A stretch of DNA of 64,000 nucleotides from Clostridia bacterium (GCA_017410605.1 JAFQQN010000015.1:62001-126000); one strand, 5' to 3'. Shown: positions 24,801 to 33,298, counted from the first letter of the stretch. Numbers and translations are program-made. The notes: generated from the letters alone by a model not told the origin.

Positions 24801-25317
24801 TTTAGAGCACCAAATAACCGATGGCGATACTGTAACATTAATAGTTCTGGTTAACAGTGTAAAGACGAAAACCACCAAAAACGGTGATTTAATGGCTTTT
24901 TTGTCGGTTGAAGATAAGTTTGACAGTATATCGGTTACTGTTTTCCCAAAAACTTTTAGCGCTGCCAGAGGATTTTTGTCGGCGGGGCAGATTGTGAAAA
25001 TTACCGGTAGAGTGGCAGAAATGGACGACCGACCCAGTGAGATAATTTGTGACCGAATTGAGCAGGTATTCCCTATGAAAAATAAACCTATGCCCGGTTA
25101 TACTAAGCTTTATCTTCGTCTGCTAACCTATGACCGTGAGCTTTTAAATTTAATTAATTCTATGTTAGATGATAAAGGCGCAGAGGTTATAGTTTACTGT
25201 GAGGATACTAAAAAGCGTTTTATGGCATCTAAAAAAGCAAATTTTGAAATTAACAGTTCAAAATGGAATGAAATTTGTAATATTTTAGGTGAAAAAAATG
25301 TAAAAGCGGTTGAATAA
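21874..25317 (+). CDS. dnaE: DNA polymerase III alpha subunit, DnaE type
   Basis: A 1147-residue replicative polymerase subunit. The N-terminal PHP domain begins FVHLHLHTEYSLLDG (His5, His7, His9 visible). The polymerase active site has PDFDVDF (Asp396, Asp398) and KMDFLGL (Asp548). A tandem helix-hairpin-helix, the beta-clamp/OB-fold region (about 960-1070) and a short C-terminal domain follow. Its length and domain order place it in the DnaE1/DnaE3-like group; low-GC Gram-positives usually also have PolC. I chose ATG 21874, since GGGGGA lies six bases before it; an ATG two codons earlier is too close. Located between whiA and pfkA, as in many Clostridia. Confidence 0.95.
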   Translation: MDFVHLHLHTEYSLLDGACRIDRLFEDVKSKGQTAVAITDHGVMYGVMDFYKKAKAAGIKPIIGCEVYVAPGSRFEKRKTGETPYNHLVLLCKNQKGYENLIKMVSLGFTEGFYTRPRIDKELLEKHSEGLIALSACLAGEIPSAILYGEYNKAKKTAEYFKNLFGEENFYLELQNHGIKEQLIVNAGLKKLSKETGIGLVCTNDVHYVSREDSKMQEVLLAIGTGKKLGDADLMSFETDEFYLKSGDEMASLFADTPEAISNTVKIAEMCNLEFEFHKLKLPVFDIGDKNHLEYLKEMALKGLQKFYGTNVKQTVKDRLNYELSVIEKMGFVDYFLIVQDYVAFAKNNGIPVGPGRGSGAGSLVAYCIGITGIDPIKYDLLFERFLNPERVSMPDFDVDFCFVRRQEVIDYVIKKYGNDQVAQIVTFGTMAARGAIRDVGRVMSVPYNTCDRVAKLIPAELGCTLSKALETSPDLKTLYETEPDVKKVIDMAMKIEGMPRHSSTHAAGVVISDRPVRQYVPLAVNDESVVTQFTMTELEELGLLKMDFLGLRNLTVISDAEKMIRKTEPDFSIENIPDEDEKTIKMMAEGFTDGVFQFESEGMKQVLRSFGPENLEDLTAILSLYRPGPRNSIPTYIYNRHNKGEIEYKTPLLEPILRVTYGCIVYQEQVMQIFRSLAGYSLGRADIVRRAMSKKKHDVMKKEREAFIFGEKDSNGNIICEGALARGVSKEVAEEIYDNVAKFSSYAFNKSHAAAYTVVAYQTAYLKCHYPKEYMAALLSSVLESAGKVNQYSGECARMGISILPPSVNESDLYFTVAGNNIRFGLLAIKNLGAGVIKRMLEEREKGSFTSLFDFCRRMNGRDFNRRALEGLIKSGAMDCFGANRRQMLQCVDEVMSAVEQEAFRSAGGQTTLFDDPTTQTDPADDFKLPLVEEMPKKELLAFEKEATGLYLSGHPLSDFDFNIKDLNCARTDDILEHQITDGDTVTLIVLVNSVKTKTTKNGDLMAFLSVEDKFDSISVTVFPKTFSAARGFLSAGQIVKITGRVAEMDDRPSEIICDRIEQVFPMKNKPMPGYTKLYLRLLTYDRELLNLINSMLDDKGAEVIVYCEDTKKRFMASKKANFEINSSKWNEICNILGEKNVKAVE

Positions 25318-25338
25318 CAAAAAATTATGTGTTAAAAT
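25310..25338 (+). promoter_or_regulatory. Candidate pfkA promoter
   Basis: TTGAAT (25310-25315) and TAAAAT (25333-25338), 17-base spacer, overlapping the end of dnaE. It would give pfkA its own transcript. Confidence 0.55.
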
Positions 25339-25381
25339 AATAACATTGTATTTAATTGCTTTTATATATGGAGGAATTACT

Positions 25382-26344
25382 ATGAAGAGAATTGGTGTTT
25401 TAACCAGCGGCGGAGATGCTCCGGGAATGAATGCGGCTGTTCGTTCGGTTGTTCGCTCGGCCTTGTCAAAGGGAATACAGGTTATGGGTATTCATCACGG
25501 CTATAGCGGTCTAATGAATAAAGAGATTACCGAACTAAACGCTCGTTCAGTATCTGATATTATTCACAGAGGCGGTACTATTCTTTATTCTGCCCGTTGC
25601 CCTGAGTTTAGAAAAGAAGAAGGGGTAGAAAAGGCCGTAGAGGTTTGTAAGGAGTTTGGAATAGAAGGTATTATTGTTATTGGAGGCGATGGTTCTTTCC
25701 GTGGAGCCAGAGACCTTTCATTAAAGGGTATTCCTTGTGTTGGTGTTCCGGCAACAATTGATAATGATATTTCTTCAACCGATTATACTATTGGTTTTGA
25801 TACCGCTATGAACACTGTTGTTGATATGGTAGACCGTCTTCGTGATACTGCACAGTCACACGAACGCTGTAGTGTTGTTGAGGTTATGGGTCGCCATGCC
25901 GGTCATTTGGCTCTTCAAGCCGGTATTGCCGTTGGTGCTATTTCGATTTTAGTTCCCGAAATTCAGTGCGATATTAAAGAGGTTTGCAAAAAGATTGATA
26001 TTGCCCGTAAAGATGGCAAGAAACATTTTATTATTGTTGTTGCAGAAGGCTTTGAGACCACTGTAAATGATATTGCTAAAATTGTTGAGGTTATGACCGG
26101 TGTTGAATCTCGTGCAACCATTTTGGGTCATGTTCAGCGTGGTGGTAACCCAACCGTAAGAGATAGAGTTATGGCAAGTTATTTAGGACATGCTGCTGTT
26201 GACCTTGTTTGCCAGGGTATTGGTAATAGGGTTGTCGGCTATCAAAAAGGTGAAATTGTTGATTTTGATATTTACGAAGCTCTTCAAATGGTTAAACCAT
26301 TCCCGTTTGACCGTTACAAAATTGCCGATATTATTTCAATGTAA
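25382..26344 (+). CDS. pfkA: ATP-dependent 6-phosphofructokinase
   Basis: Phosphorylates fructose 6-phosphate in glycolysis. The 320-residue length and allosteric type are normal. Visible features: TSGGDAPGMNAAVRS at the start, GGDGSFRGA (Asp103, Gly104; Gly104 marks ATP rather than pyrophosphate use), the catalytic TIDND (Asp127), MGRHAGHLAL and RATILGHVQRGG. I chose the ATG at 25382 with its GGAGG site; upstream in-frame codons (from 25310) run through the dnaE end and are not part of the protein. A strong terminator follows 12 bp after the stop. pyk is about 9 kb downstream. Confidence 0.97.
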   Translation: MKRIGVLTSGGDAPGMNAAVRSVVRSALSKGIQVMGIHHGYSGLMNKEITELNARSVSDIIHRGGTILYSARCPEFRKEEGVEKAVEVCKEFGIEGIIVIGGDGSFRGARDLSLKGIPCVGVPATIDNDISSTDYTIGFDTAMNTVVDMVDRLRDTAQSHERCSVVEVMGRHAGHLALQAGIAVGAISILVPEIQCDIKEVCKKIDIARKDGKKHFIIVVAEGFETTVNDIAKIVEVMTGVESRATILGHVQRGGNPTVRDRVMASYLGHAAVDLVCQGIGNRVVGYQKGEIVDFDIYEALQMVKPFPFDRYKIADIISM

Positions 26345-26356
26345 TGTTTTAACAGT

Positions 26357-26400
26357 AAAACTCCCGAAGAGGTATGACCTCTTCGGGAGTTTTTATTTTT
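26357..26400. terminator. Terminator between pfkA and tatD
   Basis: A 16- to 17-bp stem (AAAACTCCCGAAGAGGT and complement) with a 3-base loop and a T-rich tail (TTTTATTTTT). It lies between the convergent pfkA and tatD, and its T-tract overlaps the last two bases of the tatD stop codon. Confidence 0.9.
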
Positions 26401-27187
26401 AAACTTCAATACCAAAAAGTGTTTTTGTGTTGCTGAGTGAAGCGTTTAAAACATCCTCTATAGTAATGCCTTTAATCTCAGCTATTTTACTTGCTGTAAA
26501 ATAAATCAGATCAGAGCTACAACGCTTTCCTCTAAAAGGTTCAGGGGAAAGATAGGGTGCATCGGTTTCTAAAAGCAGACGGTCAAGAGGAAGCATTTTA
26601 ATAACTTCAACCATTTTTCTGGCATTTTTAAAGGTTACAACACCACCAACACCAATATACATTCCAAGCTTTAAAACCTCTTTTGCCATTTCAGCACTGC
26701 CGGAAAAACAATGAACAACACCTATGGGATGTAACTCTTTTAAAATTTCGAGAGTATCGTTATGGGCTTCTCTATCGTGTACAATAACGGGTAGGCTGTT
26801 TTCTTTTGCAAATTTAATTTGGTCCTCAAACCATTTAATTTGCACTTCCCGTGGAAAGGTATTCCAATGATAGTCCAACCCAATTTCACCAATGGCTACA
26901 ACCTTTGGGTGCGATACAAGATGGGACATAACAGTAACATCTAAATTTTTGCCCTCATAAATATCGCTTGGGTGTACGCCTACAGCAGAATAAAATATTG
27001 AATGTTTTTCAGAAAGCAGAATTGACTTTTTTGAAGATTCATAATTTACGCCGCAGTTGATAATTCCAACGACGCCTTTTTGCTTAATATCACCAATTAA
27101 GCTATCTAGGTCGTTCGAAAAGGCTTCATCGTCATAATGGGCATGTGAGTCAAAAATAGGTAATTTGTTTGGGTTAATTGTGCGCAT
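26399..27187 (-). CDS. tatD: TatD family metal-dependent hydrolase
   Basis: A 262-residue TIM-barrel metallo-hydrolase; TatD proteins are DNases/3'-5' exonucleases linked to DNA repair. The first metal ligands are in FDSHAHYDD (His15, His17), then GEIGLDYHW, PVIVHDREAH, HCFSG and the terminal LLETDAPYLSPEPFRGKRC, all diagnostic. The ATG at 27187 follows metG by 5 bases. The metG-tatD order is common in Firmicutes, where tatD is also next to rnmV and ksgA. Stop overlaps the terminator T-run. Confidence 0.95.
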   Translation of the reverse strand: MRTINPNKLPIFDSHAHYDDEAFSNDLDSLIGDIKQKGVVGIINCGVNYESSKKSILLSEKHSIFYSAVGVHPSDIYEGKNLDVTVMSHLVSHPKVVAIGEIGLDYHWNTFPREVQIKWFEDQIKFAKENSLPVIVHDREAHNDTLEILKELHPIGVVHCFSGSAEMAKEVLKLGMYIGVGGVVTFKNARKMVEVIKMLPLDRLLLETDAPYLSPEPFRGKRCSSDLIYFTASKIAEIKGITIEDVLNASLSNTKTLFGIEV

Positions 27188-27192
27188 AACCG

Positions 27193-29124
27193 TTACCTGA
27201 TTTTTGAACCCGCAGGAATATCGTCAAGGAAAATAACCCTAACATCGTTTTCGCCGGCATCGGCGGCAAGTATCATACCGTTGCTTTCAACACCGCAAAG
27301 CGTTGCAGGTTTAAGGTTTGAAACAACAATAACAGTTTTTCCAATTAGGTCTTCAGGTTTATACCAAGGTGCAATACCCGAAGCAACTGTTCTGGGTGTG
27401 GCGCTACCGTCGTTCAAAGTGAGTTTTAAAAGTTTTTTGGCCTTTTTAATGGGTTCTGCATTTGTTATTACTGCGGCGGTAAGCTCAACCTTAGCAAAAT
27501 CTTCAATGCCAATTTTGGCAACCTTAACAACATTAGCAGCCTCTGCGGCGGCCTTTGCTTTCTCCATTTCCTCGGCAATTTCCTTTAAAACGGCTTCGGT
27601 ATCAATTCTAGCAAAAAGGGCCTTTGCTTCGCCAACGGCATAATCATCATGCAGACCGTATTTGAGTTGGTCGAAGGCGGGTTCTTCGCTAATGCCAAGT
27701 TGTTCTCTGATTTTAAGGGAAGTAGAGGGAATGAGAGGGAATAGAATAACGCTTAAAATACGAATACATTCTAAAAGATTATATAGAACACCTTCTAAGC
27801 GCTCTTTTTGGGCTTCATCCTTAGCCAAAACCCAGGGAGCAGTTTCATCAATATATTTATTACAACGCTTAGCAAGGGTCATAATAGCCTCTGCTGCATC
27901 GGCGTTGTGGTAAGAAAGCATAGCCTTGTGATAATCTTCTATAGCTTTACGGGCGGTTTCGGTAAGGTCAATATCAAACTCTCCCTCAAGGGGCTTTCCT
28001 GCAACAGTACCACCAAAATACTTGTTTGTCATTGCAATGCTGCGGTTAACAAGGTTACCAAGGGTGTTTGCAAGGTCGCTGTTATACTTGCCAATAAAGG
28101 CCTCATAGGTTATGTTACCGTCCTGTGCAAAGGGAATTTCGCTAAGAAGATAATAACGTACAGCATCAACACTAAAACGCTGGGCAAGTTCATCGGCATA
28201 AATAACATTGCCCTTAGATTTGCTCATTTTGTCTTCACCGAAAAGAACCCAAGGGTGGCCTAAAACCTGTTTGGGAAGCTCTTCGCCTAAAGCCATTAGA
28301 ATAATGGGCCAATAAATTGTGTGGAATCGAACAATATCCTTGCCGATAACGTGAAGATCGGCCGGCCAATATTTTTTATACATATCGCTTTTTTTATCGG
28401 GGTCATAGCCCAAGGCGGTAATGTAGTTAGAAAGGGCATCTATCCAAACGTAAATAACGTGTTTGTCGTCAAAATCTACAGGAACACCCCATTTAAAAGA
28501 TGAACGGGAAACACAAAGGTCGGCAAGACCGGGTTTTATAAAGTTGTTAACCATTTCGTGGCGGCGAGAATCGGGCTGAAAAAGACCGGGATTGCTTTCG
28601 TAGTATTCAACAAGTTGGTCTGCATATTTTGAAAGCTTTAAGAAATAAGCTTCTTCCTTAGAGTCAATAACCTCTCGACCACAGTCAGGGCATTTGCCGT
28701 CTACCAGCTGTGAAGGTGTAAAAAACGATTCACATGGAACGCAATATTTACCTTCATAATGGCCTTTATAAATGTCGCCCTGTTCATAAAGCTTTTTGAA
28801 TATTTTTTGAACAGCTTTTTCGTGATAATCGTCGGTAGTACGAATAAATTTATCATAGGTTACATCCATACTGTCCCAAACGCGTTTAATTTCCTCAGCG
28901 GCTTTATCTACAAAGGCTTTCGGGGTAATACCCTCGGCTTTGGCATATTCTTCAATTTTTTGGCCGTGCTCGTCTGAACCGGTTACAAAATAAACATCGT
29001 AGCCTTCCATTCGTTTATAACGGGCTATCATATCGGCTAGAACAATGTCATATGTATTGCCAATATGGGGCTTTCTGGAAGCGTAGGCTATAGCTGTAGT
29101 AATGTAGAATTTTTTGTTGTCCAT
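27193..29124 (-). CDS. metG: Methionyl-tRNA synthetase
   Basis: Charges tRNA-Met. The 643-residue protein is class I: HIGN (20-23), ITGSDEHG-like GSDEHGQ, the zinc-knuckle CVPCESFF with later CPDCGRE (four cysteines, so the zinc-binding form), and KMSKSKGN (299-306). The anticodon-binding helical domain follows. The C-terminal EMAP/Trbp111-type tRNA-binding domain (about 535-643) has IGIEDFAKVELTAAVI and KTVIVVSNLKPATL. It forms a pair with tatD. Upstream is a promoter and a short leader with no T-box features. Confidence 0.97.
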   Translation of the reverse strand: MDNKKFYITTAIAYASRKPHIGNTYDIVLADMIARYKRMEGYDVYFVTGSDEHGQKIEEYAKAEGITPKAFVDKAAEEIKRVWDSMDVTYDKFIRTTDDYHEKAVQKIFKKLYEQGDIYKGHYEGKYCVPCESFFTPSQLVDGKCPDCGREVIDSKEEAYFLKLSKYADQLVEYYESNPGLFQPDSRRHEMVNNFIKPGLADLCVSRSSFKWGVPVDFDDKHVIYVWIDALSNYITALGYDPDKKSDMYKKYWPADLHVIGKDIVRFHTIYWPIILMALGEELPKQVLGHPWVLFGEDKMSKSKGNVIYADELAQRFSVDAVRYYLLSEIPFAQDGNITYEAFIGKYNSDLANTLGNLVNRSIAMTNKYFGGTVAGKPLEGEFDIDLTETARKAIEDYHKAMLSYHNADAAEAIMTLAKRCNKYIDETAPWVLAKDEAQKERLEGVLYNLLECIRILSVILFPLIPSTSLKIREQLGISEEPAFDQLKYGLHDDYAVGEAKALFARIDTEAVLKEIAEEMEKAKAAAEAANVVKVAKIGIEDFAKVELTAAVITNAEPIKKAKKLLKLTLNDGSATPRTVASGIAPWYKPEDLIGKTVIVVSNLKPATLCGVESNGMILAADAGENDVRVIFLDDIPAGSKIR

Positions 29125-29157
29125 TTTTGTACCTCCAATAGTACTACAATTAAAATT

Positions 29158-29186
29158 ATTATACCAATTTTATATTAATTTTACAA
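29158..29186 (-). promoter_or_regulatory. metG promoter
   Basis: Minus-strand TTGTAA (29181-29186) and TATAAT (29158-29163), 17-base spacer. The start lies close to metG, leaving about 27 bases of leader. Confidence 0.7.
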
Positions 29187-29216
29187 GTGTTATAAGAATA
29201 ATTTTGAATAATAATA

Positions 29217-29244
29217 TTGAAAAGTTTTTTAAATATGTTAGAAT
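29217..29244 (+). promoter_or_regulatory. Candidate ABC-F gene promoter
   Basis: TTGAAA (29217-29222) and TAGAAT (29239-29244), 16-base spacer, divergent from the metG promoter. Confidence 0.5.
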
Positions 29245-29274
29245 ATGTATAGTATATTTTAACGAGGTTTAGCT

Positions 29275-31188
29275 ATGTCTATTGTTTCAGCTCACAAATT
29301 AACAAAAGAATTTGCCGATCGTGTCCTTTTTAAGGATGCGTATTTTGCCATTGAAAAGGGTGACAGGGTTGGTTTTATTGGTGCTAACGGTGTGGGCAAA
29401 ACAACCCTTTTTAAAATGATAATAGGAAGCGAACCGTCCTCGGCTGGTGAAATTATAACTGCAAGTGGAATTTCTGTTGGTTATTTAGAACAGCATGTTT
29501 GCAGGGATAGTAGCCGCACAGCTTATGAAGAAACTCTTACAGTATTTAACGAGTTAATGTTAATAGAACAAGAATTAGAGCGCATTAATGCAGAGCTTCT
29601 TACCGCCCACAGCAACGAGCTTATTGAAAAACAAATTTATTTTCAAGAGCAGTTTCAGTCTAAGGGTGGGCTAACATACAAAAACCGTACCGCCGCTGTT
29701 TTAACAGGTCTAGGCTTTTCTGCTGAAGAAATAAGGTTACCCGTTTCGGCCTTAAGCGGAGGTCAGCGTTCAAAAATTGGCTTGGCAAAGCTTCTTCTTT
29801 GTAATAATGATTTAATTTTGTTAGACGAGCCTACGAACCATTTAGATATTGAATCTATAACCTGGCTTGAGGAATTTTTGAAATCCTTTAACGGTGCTGC
29901 TATAATAATTTCCCATGACCGTTTCTTTTTAGACCAGGTTACTGACCACACGATGGAAATTGAAAGCGGTAAAATTTTTATGACTGCCGGTAATTTTTCA
30001 AGGTATGAACAGCTAAAAGAAGAAAGAAATGCTGCTTTAAAAAAAGATTATGAAAACAAAGTAAAAGAGATTAAACGAATTGAGGGTATAGTAGAACAGC
30101 AACGAAGATGGAATAGGGAAAAGAACATTAAAACTGCCGAAAGTAAGCTAAAGCAGATAGAAAGAATAGAAAAGACTCTTGAAAAGCCTGAAAGTGAGAA
30201 CCATAAAATTACTATAGATTTTCCTGTTGCTCTCCAAAGCGGTAATAATGTCTTGACGGTAGAAAATGAGCGGTGTAGCTTTGGTGATACTGTTCTTTAT
30301 GAAAATGTTAATTTTGATATTAAAAGAGGTCAAAGGGTTTGCCTTATTGGCCCAAATGGTATTGGTAAATCTACACTTATAAAAAGGTTGGTTGACGGAC
30401 GTAATGCTCAAACCTTTCGTTTTGGAGTAGGGGTTACTCTAGGTTATTTTGACCAGTTTCAAGATTCTATTAACCCAAGGCTAACACCTTTTGATGAAAT
30501 TCACAACAGCTACCCCGGGCTTACCGATACGGCGGTTCGTAATGCTCTCGCCGCCTTTGAGTATAAAGGTGATGATGTCTTTAAACAAAATAGGGCCCTT
30601 AGCGGTGGTGAAAGGGCAAGAGTTTCAATTTGTCGTTTGGTTTTGTCGGGGAAAAATTTTCTTGTTTTGGACGAGCCTACGAACCATTTAGATATTTATT
30701 CTAGAAAGGCTTTAGAAGAGGCTCTTGAGGGTTACAAGGGCACCTTGCTTATTATTTCTCATGACCGTTATTTTATTAATAGAATTGCCGATAAAATTAT
30801 AGCCCTAAGACCTGACGGGGCAGATGTTATTGAAGGTAATTACGATGACTATTTGCTATTTCTCGAAAAAAATGCTGCGGTCACAACAAAGGAATTAGAA
30901 ATAGATAAGCCACAAAAGGGTAAAGAGGCCTACCTTAACAATAAAAAGCATCAGTCAGAACTTAGAAAGCTTCAAACGGCCATAAAAAAGGCTGAGGAAG
31001 AAATTTCAAGGCTTGAGGCTGAGAATGAGGCTCTAAAAAAGGATATTGACGAGGCTCAAAGCGACTATCAACGATTAGAAGAGCTTACTGCTCTTTTAGA
31101 AAAAAACGATTCCGATTTGGAAGAGCAGTTTGAACTGTGGGAAAATCTTTGTGTTAAATTATCTCAGCTTGAAGAACAAAATTTATAA
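29275..31188 (+). CDS. ABC-F family ATPase
   Basis: A 637-residue soluble protein with two ABC domains. ABC-F proteins act on ribosomes in translation control or antibiotic protection rather than transport. First domain: Walker A GANGVGKT (36-43), signature LSGGQRSK, Walker B DEPTNHLDIES. Second: GPNGIGKS (359-366), LSGGERARV, and again DEPTNHLD. A basic coiled-coil linker (about 240-300, with EQQRRWNREKNIKTAE) is the P-site interaction motif. A C-terminal coiled coil (about 555-635) resembles the YdiF/Uup tail. No transmembrane segment is present. Resistance function is not implied by sequence alone. Confidence 0.93.
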   Translation: MSIVSAHKLTKEFADRVLFKDAYFAIEKGDRVGFIGANGVGKTTLFKMIIGSEPSSAGEIITASGISVGYLEQHVCRDSSRTAYEETLTVFNELMLIEQELERINAELLTAHSNELIEKQIYFQEQFQSKGGLTYKNRTAAVLTGLGFSAEEIRLPVSALSGGQRSKIGLAKLLLCNNDLILLDEPTNHLDIESITWLEEFLKSFNGAAIIISHDRFFLDQVTDHTMEIESGKIFMTAGNFSRYEQLKEERNAALKKDYENKVKEIKRIEGIVEQQRRWNREKNIKTAESKLKQIERIEKTLEKPESENHKITIDFPVALQSGNNVLTVENERCSFGDTVLYENVNFDIKRGQRVCLIGPNGIGKSTLIKRLVDGRNAQTFRFGVGVTLGYFDQFQDSINPRLTPFDEIHNSYPGLTDTAVRNALAAFEYKGDDVFKQNRALSGGERARVSICRLVLSGKNFLVLDEPTNHLDIYSRKALEEALEGYKGTLLIISHDRYFINRIADKIIALRPDGADVIEGNYDDYLLFLEKNAAVTTKELEIDKPQKGKEAYLNNKKHQSELRKLQTAIKKAEEEISRLEAENEALKKDIDEAQSDYQRLEELTALLEKNDSDLEEQFELWENLCVKLSQLEEQNL

Positions 31189-31190
31189 AA

Positions 31191-31227
31191 AATCCGGGCT
31201 TTCTCTTTTTTTGAGAAGGCCCGGATT
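31191..31227. terminator. Bidirectional terminator
   Basis: A 15-bp stem with one G-U position (31191-31205 with 31213-31227) and a loop of seven T, between the convergent ABC-F and lipoprotein genes. A-rich and T-rich flanks support both directions. Confidence 0.8.
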
Positions 31228-31232
31228 AATTT

Positions 31233-32366
31233 CTATTGAGCTGTTGGGTATTCTATATTTTTTACCTTTAAACGGTTGAGGGCAAATTTGTGTTCTGTAA
31301 CAGTTAACTTTCCTGATTCTTCCTCAACCATTTTGTCATATTCTTCTTGTTTAAGAACTACCAAAATAGCATCATTCAAGGTTTTAAGATAATAGGGGTC
31401 GGCATTAATATCCAGCTTTTGATAAACGGTGAAGCCTGTTTTGTCAGAATTTTCAATTAACTTAACCTCTCCAACCTTCATAGCGCTAACATCTTTAAAA
31501 TCGTCACTCGCATAACTACCGGTGTCTTCATCACCAATTATTGTTGCAAGTTCGTCTATAGCTTTATCGCCTTCAGGACCTTCGGTTTGTGAGTCTGAAG
31601 AAGAGGTGTCATCTTCAACCTCGGAAAGGTTAATTTGGGTTTCATTTTCTTCAGAGGGATTTAGCTCTTCATAGATTGTTTTAAAATCTTCACCCTTTTC
31701 AAGGCGAGTAACATATTTTTGGTAAGAATCCTTAGCGGCTGCCTTGTCTTCGTCTTTTGCGTCTTCGTTATATGTTTTAGTAAGGGCATGAACAAGAATA
31801 TACTTTTCTCCCAGCGTTTTCTTAATTGTTTCGGCATCTACAGCCTTTTCGCCGTCTTTACCATAAATGCGCATAAAGTTTTCGTTTGCATAGTAGCTGT
31901 AAACAAAGGCCTTTTTATATGTTTCTAGGCCAACACCGTTTGCTTCAAAAACAGTGCTGTAGCCGTAATAGCTCCAATACATTTCGGCATAAGATTCAGC
32001 TTCGGCTTTTTCTTCATCTGTAAGAGATATGGTTTTAGCATCAACAAGCTTTTGATAAAAAGCATATTCTCTGCAACGCTTAAGGGCGCTGTCTTTTACA
32101 TATGCCTCGAAGCTTTTTCCGTCTATCTTTTGGTCTAAATAATCTACCTCAGCAGGGGCAGAAGAGCTATCTTCAGAGGCTAACTGCTCATCAACCTTAC
32201 TTCTGGCCTCCATATCGCTTTCCAAAAGGGAATTAAGGTAAAGGGCTGATGTAATATCAATGCCATCTATGGTAATGGCTACCTCATCTTTTTTGTGACA
32301 AGCGGTTAAGGTTGCTATTAATGTTAAGGCACAAATAACCGCAATAAGCCTTTTAAAAATTTTCAT
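31233..32366 (-). CDS. PrsA/SurA-like foldase lipoprotein, divergent
   Basis: A 377-residue predicted lipoprotein. The signal peptide ends in the lipobox LTAC (Cys23). The remaining sequence resembles the SurA/PrsA plan: an N-terminal helical region (AITIDG..., then KRCREYAFYQKLVDAK), a parvulin-like segment (EKYILVHALTKTY in place of the ARHILV start, then EKGEDFKTIYEEL), and a C-terminal helix with VLKQEEYDKMVEEE. The parvulin core is interrupted by an acidic serine-rich insert (about 235-270) and lacks a clear catalytic set, so peptidyl-prolyl isomerase activity is uncertain. It likely helps proteins fold outside the membrane. It is a single gene. Confidence 0.65.
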   Translation of the reverse strand: MKIFKRLIAVICALTLIATLTACHKKDEVAITIDGIDITSALYLNSLLESDMEARSKVDEQLASEDSSSAPAEVDYLDQKIDGKSFEAYVKDSALKRCREYAFYQKLVDAKTISLTDEEKAEAESYAEMYWSYYGYSTVFEANGVGLETYKKAFVYSYYANENFMRIYGKDGEKAVDAETIKKTLGEKYILVHALTKTYNEDAKDEDKAAAKDSYQKYVTRLEKGEDFKTIYEELNPSEENETQINLSEVEDDTSSSDSQTEGPEGDKAIDELATIIGDEDTGSYASDDFKDVSAMKVGEVKLIENSDKTGFTVYQKLDINADPYYLKTLNDAILVVLKQEEYDKMVEEESGKLTVTEHKFALNRLKVKNIEYPTAQ

Positions 32367-32406
32367 TTTTAAAATTCCTCCTTAAAATAGAAAAACAATT
32401 TAATTT

Positions 32407-32435
32407 ATTATACATTATTAATACTAAAATGTCTA
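32407..32435 (-). promoter_or_regulatory. Promoter of the foldase-like lipoprotein gene
   Basis: Minus-strand TAGACA (32430-32435) and TATAAT (32407-32412), 17-base spacer, about 40 bases before the start. Confidence 0.65.
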
Positions 32436-32618
32436 GTATTTTTTATCATTTTTATAAGTCCTGTGATTTTTTGCTTGTGTGGTAAATTATTACCTTAAAT
32501 GTTGCAAATTTGTAACCTTTTGTAACTGAATTGAAATCAAACTGTAAACAAAATGAAACGACTTTTTCAAATCTTGTGTGTATAATAATATTATCAAAAG
32601 AAGTAAGGAGGGAAAGTT

Positions 32619-33209
32619 ATGTCTAAACGCTTGGTTTCGGTTGTTGTTGCAATGTGTGTTTTCGTTGCAACAGTGTGTGTTTTTGGGTTCAATGCTGTTG
32701 CCGAAACAAAGGTTGAGCAGCCTGTATCAGAGGTTGTAGTTTCTGCTTCGGTTGACGGTGCAACAGTTGCGCGTTTCGAAAATATGCTTAATAACAACTT
32801 TGTTTATAATGAAGCTTTTGAAAGCGATAAGGCTATTATTGAAAATTCTATTCTTTCCCTCGTTAACCATATTGACGATGGTCAGATAGATAAATTTTTA
32901 ACCCTTAATTTTATTGCCAATATGTATGGCAGACAGGTTGACCCCAATGCCGCTGTTTATGAGTTTCTTCCGGCCGATGAAGGTAAGTTTGCTGTTATTC
33001 CTAAGGGCTACAGTGTTTATCGTCACAGCAATTTAGTTGTTAAAGAAATTGATGGCGGTTATTTAGTTACCTCTGAAATGACTGTTGATTCACACGACGG
33101 CGTGGGCGAAAAGGTTATGGTAGAAAGCATATTCGTTCCCAATGAGGGTAGTACTTTTGGTTATAACCTTATTAAATCTGAATACACAGTTTCAGGTTTT
33201 GCACTTTAA
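32619..33209 (+). CDS. Secreted protein of unknown function
   Basis: A 196-residue protein with a clear signal peptide (about 1-29, positive start MSKR, hydrophobic core, NAVAE cleavage region). The mature part (about 30-196) has an alanine/valine-rich beginning, a helix with FENMLNNNFVYNEAFESDKAIIENSILSL broken here for brevity, and a beta-rich C-terminal half. No family was recognised. It has no cysteine after the signal region, no lipobox and no cell-wall anchor. A good ribosome site (AAGGAGGG) precedes ATG 32619, and TATAAT lies at 32581, but no fitting -35 was seen. A strong terminator follows, so it is monocistronic. Confidence 0.75.
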   Translation: MSKRLVSVVVAMCVFVATVCVFGFNAVAETKVEQPVSEVVVSASVDGATVARFENMLNNNFVYNEAFESDKAIIENSILSLVNHIDDGQIDKFLTLNFIANMYGRQVDPNAAVYEFLPADEGKFAVIPKGYSVYRHSNLVVKEIDGGYLVTSEMTVDSHDGVGEKVMVESIFVPNEGSTFGYNLIKSEYTVSGFAL

Positions 33210-33242
33210 TAACCTACACTTCCTTTTATACATTAACAAACG

Positions 33243-33285
33243 AAAAAGCCAAATTTTGACAAATAAAGTCAAAATTTGGCTTTTT
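33243..33285 (+). terminator. Intrinsic terminator of the secreted-protein gene
   Basis: An 18-bp perfect stem (33243-33260 with 33268-33285), 7-base loop and T-run ending TTTTTTGTTTTT. Confidence 0.9.
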
Positions 33286-33298
33286 TGTTTTTATAGTA

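Noticed and set aside
29125..29157. S-box or T-box leader ahead of metG
   Set aside because: Only about 27 bases separate the promoter from the start codon, so no riboswitch can fit.
29275..31188. Antibiotic resistance ABC-F gene
   Set aside because: The sequence shows a generic ABC-F ATPase with a Uup/YdiF-like tail; nothing indicates a resistance subfamily.
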